A stretch of DNA of 64,000 nt from Plotosus lineatus (taxonomy: Eukaryota > Chordata > Actinopteri > Siluriformes > Plotosidae): assembly GCA_024760905.1 (NCBI GenBank), contig CM045734.1:40195564-40259563 (forward strand). The letters run 5' to 3'. Shown here in pieces: positions 55,459 through 64,000 of the stretch. The position numbers and the translations under genes were made by a program. The notes beneath the pieces were generated by a model, which was not told where the DNA came from, did not search any database, and saw nothing but the letters and a program-made list of their open reading frames with translations. Position 1 is the stretch's first letter, and the number at the start of each line of letters is the position of its first letter.

Positions 55459-55490
55459 GATACGATACAGCTTTATTAATCTCACAATGG

Positions 55491-55522
<32 letters not shown>

Positions 55523-55617
55523 GAGAGAGGATTTTCTGAGTAGATCCTTCCGTAGGAGAGTGCTCAATACTTTTTGGTAGAGCAAATAACAAAAGATAAT
55601 AACAAAAAATATATATT

Positions 55618-55728
<111 letters not shown>

Positions 55729-55835
55729 GACAGGACAAAGACTTTCTATTGAAACTCCATTTATCACTACAGATCTGTTTCGAGGGTGGTGAAACCATCC
55801 TCTCTCTTCAGGTGATTATAGAAGAATCTTCTAAG

Positions 55836-55837
<2 letters not shown>

Positions 55838-55903
<66 letters not shown>
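55838..55903. repeat. (TA)n microsatellite
   Basis: TA units with two TATG variants. Confidence 0.97.
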
Positions 55904-55909
<6 letters not shown>

Positions 55910-56123
55910 GAAGAGAGAAGAATGTTATGAAATGTCTGAACAGAAAAGTCAATTTGAGTCTTATTAAATAAGAGAGCTAAATAAATTGAAACTCTGAAAA
56001 TTAAAGCTCTAGAGGATGTCACTCCAGCAAAAATTAGGTGATTAGTCAGAAAAGCAACCGACTATAACAGCAGATGTAGCCTCCGTAACAAAGCCTGATT
56101 TTTGTATAAATTACAATTTCAGA

Positions 56124-56310
56124 TCATTCATCCATCCAAACCACTTATCTATCATTGTTGCAGGGAAAGCTGAAGCCAAACTAGGGCCAGTTTCAGGGAA
56201 AAGAGAACAGGACAATCTGAACAGGTTACCAGTCTATTGCAGGGCTAACACTGACACCAACAACCATTCACACTCACGTTTACACCTGTGTGCAATTTAG
56301 AATACCTAGT
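56124..56310 (-). repeat. SINE V 3' half
   Basis: Reverse tail B-like text ('catccatccaaaccacttat', 'ggaaaagagaacaggacaat') and reverse V body ('ctattgcagggctaacac', 'caaccattcacactcacgtt', 'tgcaatttagaat'). Diverged. Confidence 0.6.
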
Positions 56311-56319
56311 TGACATGAT

Positions 56320-56565
56320 GGTGCAGTGGTGACCCAGTGATAGGGTGCTGAATTATTCATCCCAAGGTCGAGGGGCTCAAGCCCCACTATCAATGGGTTG
56401 TGCAGCTAACTGGGTTATCAAAAGCCGGCCATGTCTCGCACTGATTATGGTGAGAGGCTGTAAAAGAACCATTGCTGAATTTCATCAAGAGTAGACTGCA
56501 AAGCTATCAACATGTTTCTGACTTGTAATGGTCAGGGGGTACTCTGCCCTTGCCCAGACTTGGGC
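56320..56565 (+). mobile_element. SINE X copy with truncated tail B
   Basis: Head 'ggtgcagtggtgacccagtg', B-box region 'gggctcaagcccc', a body with part missing, then 'tctgacttgtaatgg' and 'actctgcccttgcccagac'. Tail B lacks its end. Confidence 0.8.
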
Positions 56566-56598
56566 CAATGTTCTCTTTAGTATGAGATAATATTTTAA

Positions 56599-57409
56599 AG
56601 GGTACCTGTAGTGAAAGCGCTCATAAACCTAATTTGATGTATTGTGTATAGCTAGTGACAAAACACCTATAAGGCATTTATTATATTCTCTCACAAACCA
56701 GCTTTAAGTGATTTAAGGGCTTCACTAACGTCAAGTTTCAGCGCACAGGAGTTTTGCAGCGTCACATTTCCTGTGATGTCACGTCGTTGACAAAGCCTCA
56801 ACCGGAACTGCGAGATTGCAATGTAAACGTAACGCTGTATACCTGACACAACACAAGCTCACAGAAACTTGGAAAAAACAAACATTATAGTAGTTTTTTT
56901 TTTTTTAAACCATGGACGAAGACAATTTCGTAGAAGGAGCAGAAGGTTATTTATATGAACCACTGAAGAAAGACTATCCACATTCAGTGAAATTGGACCA
57001 GGAAAGTAATGACTCGGAGGACGATATTGGAGAGTCGGCAGAAGCTCTTACGCGGGAAAATCGTAGCAAACAACCAGCAAATATTTGGTGCTCTTGTGGA
57101 AAATGCGTGCGTTAAAAAAATCGATCAGGAGTGCGATTGTTGTAAAGAACATGAATTGCTTGAGGAAAATATACTGACATTCTGCAATTGGCGATACGAC
57201 TGTCAACCATGTTACGTCACAATGTCCTCCCCGGTGAAAAAAAGCCAACATGTCCCCGCACTGAAACTTCGTGAGCAAGGAATGTCATACAGAAGAAAAG
57301 GAAATGTGGACTTATACATAACCTACCGACATCACGCGATGTTTAAAAGTTAATAATAAGGTATAGTGGATCTTTTTTGAACGCTGTCAATTTTGGGGAC
57401 AGGTACCCT
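56599..57409 (+). mobile_element. TTAA-flanked DNA transposon with a cysteine-rich frame
   Basis: 811 bp between TTAA copies (56595-56598, 57410-57413). Ends are inverted: 'agggtacctgt' and 'acaggtaccct', 11 bp perfect. TTAA duplications are typical of piggyBac and Kolobok elements. The interior has CpG-bearing leader sequence, a T-run before the start codon and a cysteine-rich reading frame (56912-57353), but no transposase. It is probably non-autonomous, or carries only an accessory gene. Confidence 0.87.
56912..57353 (+). pseudogene. Cysteine-rich transposon protein, P2X7-tail-like
   Basis: Starts MDEDNFVEGAEGYLYEPLKK at 56912, with an acidic middle and then NIWCSCGKCVR and a TAA at 57113-57115. 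In another frame the text continues IDQECDCCKEHELLEEN, ILTFCNWRYDCQPCYVTM and ends MFKS at 57353. The series WCxCGxC followed by ECxCC resembles the zinc-binding cysteine cluster in the cytoplasmic tail of the P2X7 receptor. Similar domains occur, as I recall, in many fish proteins of likely transposon origin. One frameshift near 57105 separates the halves. Family call is an inference from the cysteine pattern. Confidence 0.6.
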
Positions 57410-58487
57410 TTAAGTCCCCTCTTTTAGTAGTTCCACGTGGATTGCTTTTTCAATTTTCTTTTGAATTCTAGTTTCACAACTCTAATAATGGAGTGCTACT
57501 TGTCATGCAAGTTTTGTATCAGTGTAGGTTGGGTGAATTTATTCTCATGTTCATGATACAAAAAAACAAACAAACAAACAAAAAAAAAACCACCTGAGTT
57601 CTCCAGAAGATGGCGCTGTCAACGCTGAACGAGAACCCGAGCTTTTAAAACGAGCACAAGCCTCTTCCTTACTTATATATAGAGGCGACAGCGGCGGAAT
57701 CCTAAATGTCTCCCTTCTCGACACATTGAGTTGACTTGAAGCTTTATGTTCTGCTTCATGTAGGACACCTCCACTTATGTTGCTAGGGAGTGCAGCCATT
57801 TGTGAGACAGAGACGCTCATGTAGAGAAGTGACAGCGGGGTAATCCCAAATGTCAGCCTGTCGGGGACACTGTGCACTGCGTAGGGTGGGAAAACAGGTC
57901 TCTTAGCCCTAAGTAGGGCACTTATAAAGGGACTGGGCAGAGGTTTGTACTTCAACCAGAGTCTTACCGCACCGAGAGGACGCTGGAGGAAGACCTTGCG
58001 CTTCCCCCCCCCCTCCTTTTTTTTTACTCTTTATATTTTTTAAGGTATTTTTATGAAGACTGATAAATCCTATATTTGTCGCAACTGGACAATATAACTT
58101 CTTTAAAGCAGATTTAAAAGCCAAGGATACCTGCTAAAGCTACATATATGTATTTATATATTTAATCGATTATCATAGGAGGAGTTGATTTCCAGTTCAA
58201 GCCCACTTAGGCTTTATTGAATGCCCTGATTGACAAAACCGTCAAAGCCATAAAATGAAAGATTGGGGACACGAAGGAAGCAGTGATCAGCAGCTCGTCT
58301 TCACACCACTAGGGTTAGAGAGAAGATGCTGGATGCTGCGTTTTAGACCTTTTGGGTTTGTGTAGCTTCTCCACTCGGGGTCGTCACCCACCCGTTTCAT
58401 GCATTCACTCAGATCTCGGGACACGGGGAGTGCATTACGATAGGAAGTCCCCTCTGTGGACTCTTGAAGCTCAGGATTTGGAAGAAA
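57410..58487. other. Region upstream of the kcnt start codon
   Basis: Contains an imperfect 144-bp duplication (57687-57960), a C/T-rich run near 58001-58025 and, from 58260, moderately CpG-bearing sequence leading to the first coding ATG. This could be 5' untranslated sequence or promoter. TATA-like strings at 57674 and 57922 are not convincing as promoters. Confidence 0.35.
57687..57960. repeat. Imperfect 144-bp duplication
   Basis: 'gacagcggcggaatcctaaa' at 57687 and 'gacagcggggtaatcccaaa' at 57831 start two related units. On the minus strand the translations FRIPPLSPLYIS and FGITPLSLLYMS show the similarity. Confidence 0.7.
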
Positions 58488-58558
58488 ATGTGTGGCGCTG
58501 GATTCGCCTCCAGGACGCATCTTTACAATGATGGGACCGCGCACTCAGCCACAGCCAG
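58488..58558 (+). CDS. kcnt1: kcnt (Slack) potassium channel, coding exon 1
   Basis: The ATG at 58488 opens MCGAGFASRTHLYNDGTAHS; the exon runs 71 nt to 'acagccag' with a GT donor at 58559 (phase 2). SRTHLYNDG resembles the NRTFEFDDG stretch of the longer Slack-A N-terminus that I remember from KCNT1; KCNT2 as I recall starts later and lacks it. The exon joins in frame to 60769-60814. The start is chosen because it is the first ATG in this frame ('gaaaatgtg' context), and the frame upstream is open only to a TTG. Slack channels are plasma-membrane potassium channels opened by cytoplasmic sodium; this part is the cytoplasmic N-terminus. The exon could also be longer, or the start could be chance. 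Confidence 0.55.
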
Positions 58559-58566
58559 GTACAACA

Positions 58567-58615
<49 letters not shown>
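58567..58615. repeat. (CA)n microsatellite
   Basis: About 24 CA units, starting nine bases after the proposed exon 1 donor. Confidence 0.97.
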
Positions 58616-58616
<1 letters not shown>

Positions 58617-58706
58617 AAATCCTTCTATAGAACTGATCATGTAACTCTCAGCTCACAATACATACAGCTGTAGAGTACATCAAGTACAAGCTGTGCCTGT
58701 TAAGCC

Positions 58707-58707
<1 letters not shown>

Positions 58708-58764
<57 letters not shown>

Positions 58765-58779
58765 GTTGTTGTTGTTGTT
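58708..58779. repeat. (ATT)n(GTT)n microsatellite
   Basis: About 19 ATT units followed by five GTT units. Confidence 0.97.
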
Positions 58780-60104
58780 ATTATTATTCATATTTATTGA
58801 ACCCAAATCGATCACACATGAGATCTGCTAAAAGCTGAGGGTTCAGGATCCTGTTTATGGTCCCAGCAGAGGTAGATTGGGATCTGATCTCAAAACCTAC
58901 AGCTTTATCCACTGTTAGTCTCTCCAAGCATGCACTGATTAGCACTTCGAGTGTTTATATTTGCTTTCTTGTTCTTTGTGGCATTAGATAAAAATCAGTA
59001 GGGCATCACTGCAATGATGAACCAGTCCGATAGCATTTATTCTCCTGTGAAAGTGTTTGAGTGATGAATGTTATTAGAGACTCAAACACAGGAAAATCAG
59101 ACCAGTGTGGTAAACGAGGTAAGAAGATTAGTGATTTTCCTTCAATTGGTTTGCACACAGAACACTTAAGATTACAGTCTTTCTTTTTTACTGTCAGAAG
59201 AAACTCCACTTGGATTTGGCAAAGCTCATGATTTTGGAATAATTTCAGTAGTTTTTGGAGAAGATCCAAATTGTTTTCAAGATGGATTGACAGCTTGCTG
59301 ATTGTTGAGGTCAACATTAAGGAACTCTGTTTGTCTTGAAACGTGTATTCTTATAAATGTTTCCACTCTGTCTACTTTCTGAAATAATGGATAGACACTA
59401 AAGATATGATGTTGTTGAAGGATCATATAGAGTGTAGTTTTATATTATTGTAATTTACATTCAGTTCATAATATTCATATTTGCTATTGCTGATGTTTAA
59501 AATACTTGATTTAAATGAACACGATTTTAGTCAGCATACATTGCATAGACTAACAAACCTCTTCGAGACAGGCGAGGCTCAGAACCAGGGTGTCACGACT
59601 TATTTCAAAGGGTGGAGCGTTTACTACTTGACCACACCCCTGTCAACCGTTTCCCCGACAACTATGGGTATTATATAAAAAGTAATAAACAACCTATTAT
59701 AAATACTTCTGTAAATTAGCAGAGATTACTTCTGTGCACAGAGACTGCCACTATGTATTTGTTATCTTTCTGTACTTTTTTAATTATCTCATATGTCCCC
59801 CTTCTGGCACGTCTCTTCTTTTCCCTTGCTCTCTTATTTATTAAGACACTATAGAATGATTATCATTTGAAATGAAAAATATAACAACCTTTGTGGTACT
59901 TTTTAAAGCCAACCAAGTACTATTTTTAAAATGAGTACCATTAATCTGAGTGTTGACACTCAAATATTTTTTATTTATTTATCCCCCCCATCTTTTCCAA
60001 AACACAATTCACACAAAACACTCCACACAAAATAATACTGATATTTTATTTTTATTCCCACCTTTCCCACCTTGTGCCCAAGCCTCACCTTTGTAACCCC
60101 CCCT

Positions 60105-60106
<2 letters not shown>

Positions 60107-60168
<62 letters not shown>
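60107..60168. repeat. (CA)n microsatellite
   Basis: About 30 CA units. Confidence 0.97.
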
Positions 60169-60169
<1 letters not shown>

Positions 60170-60493
60170 AAAGGCCCTCAAGAGACAACATGTAAAGAAC
60201 ATTCTAGAAATTACAGAAGACCTACTTCACTGCACTGTAGCCTCTTGCTGCAGAGACAACATAATAACAATGAGCATTAGTCATGAGAGGTCTTGTTTGG
60301 CTGTAAGGTGTAATTCTGGGCTATTTCTTGTGAGTGATCTATTAAACATGCTCTCAGAAATGAACTGTCATTATGAAAAAGGCAGGCTGCCCATAAAAGT
60401 GGATCTGAAGGTACCACTTAGGAAATATACCAGGATGCTGGTGAAATGTATTTGCTGGTGATTCACCGGCTTCACATTTAAATTGAAAGAGAC

Positions 60494-60575
<82 letters not shown>

Positions 60576-60591
60576 CACACACACACACACA
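60494..60591. repeat. A-run, (AT)n and (CA)n
   Basis: About 15 A, then AT units to 60571, then CA units. Confidence 0.97.
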
Positions 60592-60768
60592 CCATAAATC
60601 ACACGGTGTAATTTGAATGAACATTGGGGTTACCACTTTAACTGAATGCAGGTGGATGGGTCTCACAGGGATCTGCCTGAATGTTAAAGCTGAAAATCAA
60701 TTTTTCATTCAAAAAGCTTGAGTGGTTCTGCTTTTGTGAAAGTAATTAATGATTCTTTCTGTTTTCAG

Positions 60769-60814
60769 AGGCGAGTATGACTCCACCACAGCTTCTATCC
60801 AACCCTGGTGGCAG
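60769..60814 (+). CDS. kcnt1: kcnt (Slack) potassium channel, coding exon 2
   Basis: A 46-nt exon with a good acceptor ('gattctttctgttttcag') and a GT donor at 60815. With two bases carried from exon 1 it reads R-GEYDSTTASIQPWWQ and ends in phase 0. This N-terminal stretch is poorly conserved in the family, so the call rests on the splice signals and the unbroken frame across exons 1, 2 and 3. The other frame (ASMTPPQLLSNPGG) would need a different acceptor for exon 3. Confidence 0.55.
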
Positions 60815-60863
60815 GTACATAGTAACCCTTTTAATTTTTCAGTCTTCACATCTGCATAAAAAA

Positions 60864-61042
60864 CATTTACATTAAATTTATGGTGATTATGGTGACATTA
60901 TTATTCAGAGAAACTTTCATTTTTATCTGATATGTTTAACTAAGCAATTGAGTTTTAAGGGCCTTTCTCAAATGTCCAACAGTGAAACTGGGCAGTAGTT
61001 GGGCTTCAACCTCTGACTTTCTGATTAACCCAAAGTTTTATC
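60864..61042 (-). mobile_element. SINE W copy in kcnt intron 2
   Basis: Reverse W: 'catttacattaaatttatgg', 'caattgagttttaagggcct', 'ttctcaaatgtccaacagtg', B-box region 'gggcttcaacc', 'ctgactttctgatta'. Diverged. Confidence 0.65.
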
Positions 61043-61410
61043 TACAAACAATAATGTTTTTTCACAACATCATAAACACTGGTGTTTAAAGATATTATTA
61101 GTTTGTTAAATCACCCTAAGCGGTTATGTATTAGTCTATTGCATTAAACTGTTAATAGGAATCGTCATGCGTCTTAATTAGTCGTGCACGTATGAGTTTT
61201 TTCTTGAGAGCACGATGCTATAGCAACATAATTTACCAATTCTGCACCTCATGTGCCATTGTCAGACATTGCCAGATCCAGCTGTGTAGAATTTGCCATG
61301 TTCTCCCTTAGGCAGATGTTTAACCATTATCTCTGTTGCCGCCAGAATGGTTTCTGCATGACATTTCTAGTATTGGTCAACATATTTTTATGTTTTTACC
61401 TGCCAGGCAG

Positions 61411-61574
61411 CCTGCTGAAACAGTTAAGAAGAACAGCGTCGGTAGCACTGGGCTAATTCTGGACAGCTCGGCGCTAAAGATGGCTGATGTGGACTCTGAG
61501 GTTCCTCCTCTACCACCGCGCTACCGGTTCAGAGACCTCCTTTTGGGGGATCAGTCATTTCAGAATGATGACAG
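61411..61574 (+). CDS. kcnt1: kcnt (Slack) potassium channel, coding exon 3
   Basis: The best-supported coding sequence here. Translation: [20 protein letters not shown], then [16 protein letters not shown] and [18 protein letters not shown], with two bases left and a perfect donor 'acag|gtaag' at 61575. The [11 protein letters not shown] block and QNDDR are, as I remember them, a signature at the N-terminus of KCNT1/KCNT2 sodium-activated potassium channels, just before the segment leading to the first membrane helix. The serine-phenylalanine before QNDD and the upstream LDSSALKM favour KCNT1 (Slack-A form); EVPPLPP and GDQ are closer to KCNT2, so the paralogue is not certain. The internal Met (61480) could serve as a start for a shorter form. 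The next exon (VQVEFY region) is not in the window. Confidence 0.85.
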
Positions 61575-62205
61575 GTAAGTGTTTCTACAGATCCCACATG
61601 GTGTTTTATGATAAAAAGCATTTATGGGATCTCAGATTATTTATAGTATTTGTTGTATTGCCTTTAGGCTTGATTACAGCACATCGGTGGAGTTTGTTTC
61701 CTGGTGACACAGATATAAAATTGGGACTCAAATAGTGAAAGAGTGGTTTAGGCAGCATGAGGAACAAACTTTCAAACAGTATATAGAATCAAAGGGTGCT
61801 GATCTTAACCTTATGGAAAGTATCTGAATTGTACTCGAGAAGACTTTATGCAGTAGTTCAATTTTCTCATCATCAGTTCAAGATGTTGGCAAAAAGTTAA
61901 TTAATCACTGGATGGAAAAAAAAAATGTTGTGATGCTGCTTAGGCTGTTAAAACAATGCCATGGCAATTAGGTTGTGTAATCAAGGCTAAAGGAAGTCCT
62001 TTAAAATAAATATTAGAGTATGCACCGTTTTGACCGGGCAGGGTACTTGGATAACATAACTTGGTGCCTGAATTGCATCCAACTTTCCAATGGCAGTATT
62101 GGTGGATAGCATCTTATTTTATGGTCTTTATATGAAAAAAAATGGTGGAGAGTAGTATTTGTCATTTTTTTATATTTAAACCCATTTTATTTCAGTTATA
62201 TGTGT

Positions 62206-62285
<80 letters not shown>

Positions 62286-62300
62286 ATATTAATATATATA

Positions 62301-62388
<88 letters not shown>

Positions 62389-62883
62389 AGAACATCCAGT
62401 AAATACTATTTCATCCAGGTGCTGTCTCTGCTACACATGAGACACTTCAATGTTTAGTAAGTGTGTTATCATTTAATACATATGAAACGCTTGTACTGCA
62501 GTAATGTACAAAAGCTGGCTTTAGGATGATGAATTATGCAATGACAAAGCACATTTTGTCTGGCAAGGATTAACCACAGCCCTTTACAAACACTCAGTGG
62601 ATGTTTAGAGCCATTGAAGCGGATCACATGCTCAGTGTGCTCGCTGAAGAGAGAAAGGTGTGCTGAGGGAGCTGTCCCCAGCTCTGGTGCTGAAACACTA
62701 GTGTTGTGAATGAGAAAAACAGTACAGTACATTGCATCAAGGCGGAACAGATCATGGTTTAAATATGAATACTACAGGATTGAATAAATAACTTAATATT
62801 TCATGGTAAATCCAAAGCTGTTTCAGGTTCAGATTTCCTTTCTTGACTCTTTTCAGTTACAGAAATCTATAGCTAATAATATA
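61575..62883 (+). other. kcnt intron 3, first part
   Basis: Unrecognised AT-rich sequence plus a long (TA)n/(TG)n tract. Translations near 61600-61740 do not match the expected next channel exon. Confidence 0.55.
62211..62384. repeat. (TA)n microsatellite with a TG island
   Basis: About 175 bp of TA units with TG at 62264-62284. Confidence 0.98.
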
Positions 62884-63371
62884 CACTTATCATCCATAAT
62901 ATTAAAACTATCTGACTGGCCTGCAGCTAGGCAGCCCACTATACAGGAAGCTGCAATACACTGTCTGTTCTGTGATCTTTCTCTCATAGCCATCATTAAA
63001 AGTTTCAGTCGTTTGTGCTACATTAGCTCTTCTGTGTGAATAGATCAGACATACCAGCCTTCATTCCCCACACACATCAATAAGGCTTGGGCACTTATGA
63101 CATGTTTTCCAGTTTACTGGTTGTCCTTCTTTAAACCATGTTTGGTAGGTCACTTACCACTGCATACCAGGAACATCCCACAAGATCTTCCATTTCTGAG
63201 AATAATACATCCAGTCATTTATCTTCACAATGTGGCCCTTGTCAAAGTCGGTCAGATCCTTATGCTTGCTCAACTCAATAAAAAAAACCTCTTTGGCAGG
63301 TGCCACTGTAATAAGATAATCAATGCCATTCACTTCTCCTGACATTGTTTTAATGTCATGGCTGAATGGTG
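62884..63371 (-). mobile_element. Tc1-like transposon, internally deleted
   Basis: 488 bp between TA at 62882-62883 and 63372-63373. Ends 'cacttatcatccataatatt' and 'aatgtcatggctgaatggtg' are inverted copies with changes. Minus-strand text is the first part of a fish Tc1-like transposase: KHKDLTDFDKGHIV (63264-63223), then the 'cttgtgggatgttcctgg' and 'atgcagtggtaagtgaccta' region. The catalytic half is gone. This family differs from the one at 4701-6298 in both ends and coding text. Confidence 0.85.
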
Positions 63372-63598
63372 TATTTGCTTTAAGTATCTCAATGAATGTT
63401 GGCATCTTTTGTACTCTTCATCTTACAAAGATAGTATATACTTGATATTCTATTGGTTTCTGTTCATTGCTTTTGAAAACTGGCTCAATGGTTTTTACAG
63501 AGAAGTGTGGTGCTATTTAGTAATGTAGTTAGGACAAAGAAATACAAGACTGCACCATAGATAACAGTCAAAGCCAGTACATCTACTTTGTATCTTTG

Positions 63599-63601
<3 letters not shown>

Positions 63602-63665
<64 letters not shown>
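63602..63665. repeat. (CA)n microsatellite
   Basis: About 32 CA units. Confidence 0.97.
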
Positions 63666-63669
<4 letters not shown>

Positions 63670-63740
63670 GTATATGTATAATAATATATATATATATTAT
63701 TCAACATAATAAGTGCCCCCTGCCCCAATAAGCCCTCACC

Positions 63741-63741
<1 letters not shown>

Positions 63742-63819
<78 letters not shown>
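63742..63819. repeat. (AT)n microsatellite
   Basis: About 39 AT units; the last TA is the insertion site of the Tc1 element that follows. Confidence 0.97.
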
Positions 63820-63822
<3 letters not shown>

Positions 63823-64000
63823 GTCCTTCTCAAAAAATTAGCATATTGTGATAAAGTTCATTATTTTCTGTAATGTACTGATAAACATTAGAATTTCATA
63901 TATTTTAGATTCATTACACACAACTGATGTAGTTCAAGCCTTTTACTGTTTTAATATTGATACTTTTGGCAAAAAGTAAAGAAAAACCAAAAATCCCTAT
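63820..64000 (-). mobile_element. Second Tc1-like element, cut by the window end
   Basis: Starts 'caggtccttctcaaaaaatt' directly after TA and continues like the inverted repeat of 4701-6298. Where the two ends of that element differ, this copy follows its right end: 'ggcaaaaagtaaagaaaaac', not the left-end 'ggcatacagctcatg'. It is therefore entered from its 3' end, and any transposase would be on the minus strand, opposite to the kcnt gene. Confidence 0.9.

Larger units (their letters stand above)
58559..60768 (+). other. kcnt intron 1
   Basis: Begins GTACAA and ends TTTTCAG. Holds (CA)n at 58567-58615, (ATT)n with (GTT)n at 58708-58779, (CA)n at 60107-60168, and an A-run with (AT)n and (CA)n at 60494-60591. 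An unassigned 103-codon frame on the minus strand (59317-59006) has no recognised domain. No SINE or LINE seen. Confidence 0.55.

Noticed and set aside
61487..61735. 82-codon frame overlapping kcnt exon 3
   Set aside because: It is a different frame of the exon that runs on into the intron past the consensus donor.

Overview
The window is non-coding-dominated vertebrate DNA, almost certainly from a teleost fish. Supporting signs are degenerate Tc1/mariner, hAT and pogo/Tigger-like DNA transposons, RTE- and L2-type LINE pieces, several tRNA-derived SINE families, very long dinucleotide and trinucleotide microsatellites, and exons with GT-AG borders separated by long AT-rich introns. One SINE family (called W here, body ending in 'cgctctggataag' followed by 'gtaaatgtaaat') is of a type I associate with otophysan fishes such as catfishes and characins; that placement is an inference. 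No bacterial, CRISPR, rRNA or functional tRNA features were seen.

Only one host gene is supported: the 5' end of a sodium-activated potassium channel gene (Slack/KCNT family, probably kcnt1) on the + strand. Three coding exons lie at 58488-58558, 60769-60814 and 61411-61574. They join in frame, and exon 3 ends with a consensus donor; the rest of the gene is beyond the window. Introns 1 and 3 hold microsatellites, a W SINE, a deleted Tc1-like element and the first part of a second Tc1 element.

The rest (1-57.4 kb) is a dense repeat landscape. Names used in the entries: SINE X (tRNA-like head, about 230-bp head plus body), SINE V (tRNA-like head plus a body of the type found in fish V-SINEs), SINE Z, SINE W and SINE Y (other tRNA-derived families). 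Tail A ends like the local RTE LINE with (GAA)n. Tail B ends '..aattaggattaagcgg..aaaatgaatg'. MITE families are P (TA-flanked, 'cagtggtacct'), T (TA-flanked, 'cagggatccctcg') and H (hAT, 'cagtgcttctcaa', 8-bp duplications).

The most interesting system is the RTE-type LINE and its apparent SINE parasites. Two large LINE copies (19600-21178, minus; 30679-33151, plus) are flanked by perfect 17- and 18-bp target-site duplications. SINE X tail A looks like a fusion of a block from the LINE 5' end with the LINE 3' end. SINE X copies with the same head and body carry either tail A or tail B, and tail B is also used by SINE V. Several SINE copies, including 5'-truncated ones, have 10-17-bp duplications, as expected for LINE-driven retrotransposition.

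DNA transposons include a complete-length but broken Tc1 element (4701-6298), a hAT transposase relic (21926-24055), a Tigger-like relic (48791-49612), a TTAA-flanked element with a cysteine-rich reading frame (56599-57409), a 284-bp foldback hAT MITE nested in a SINE (17616-17899), and nested T/H and P/H MITEs.
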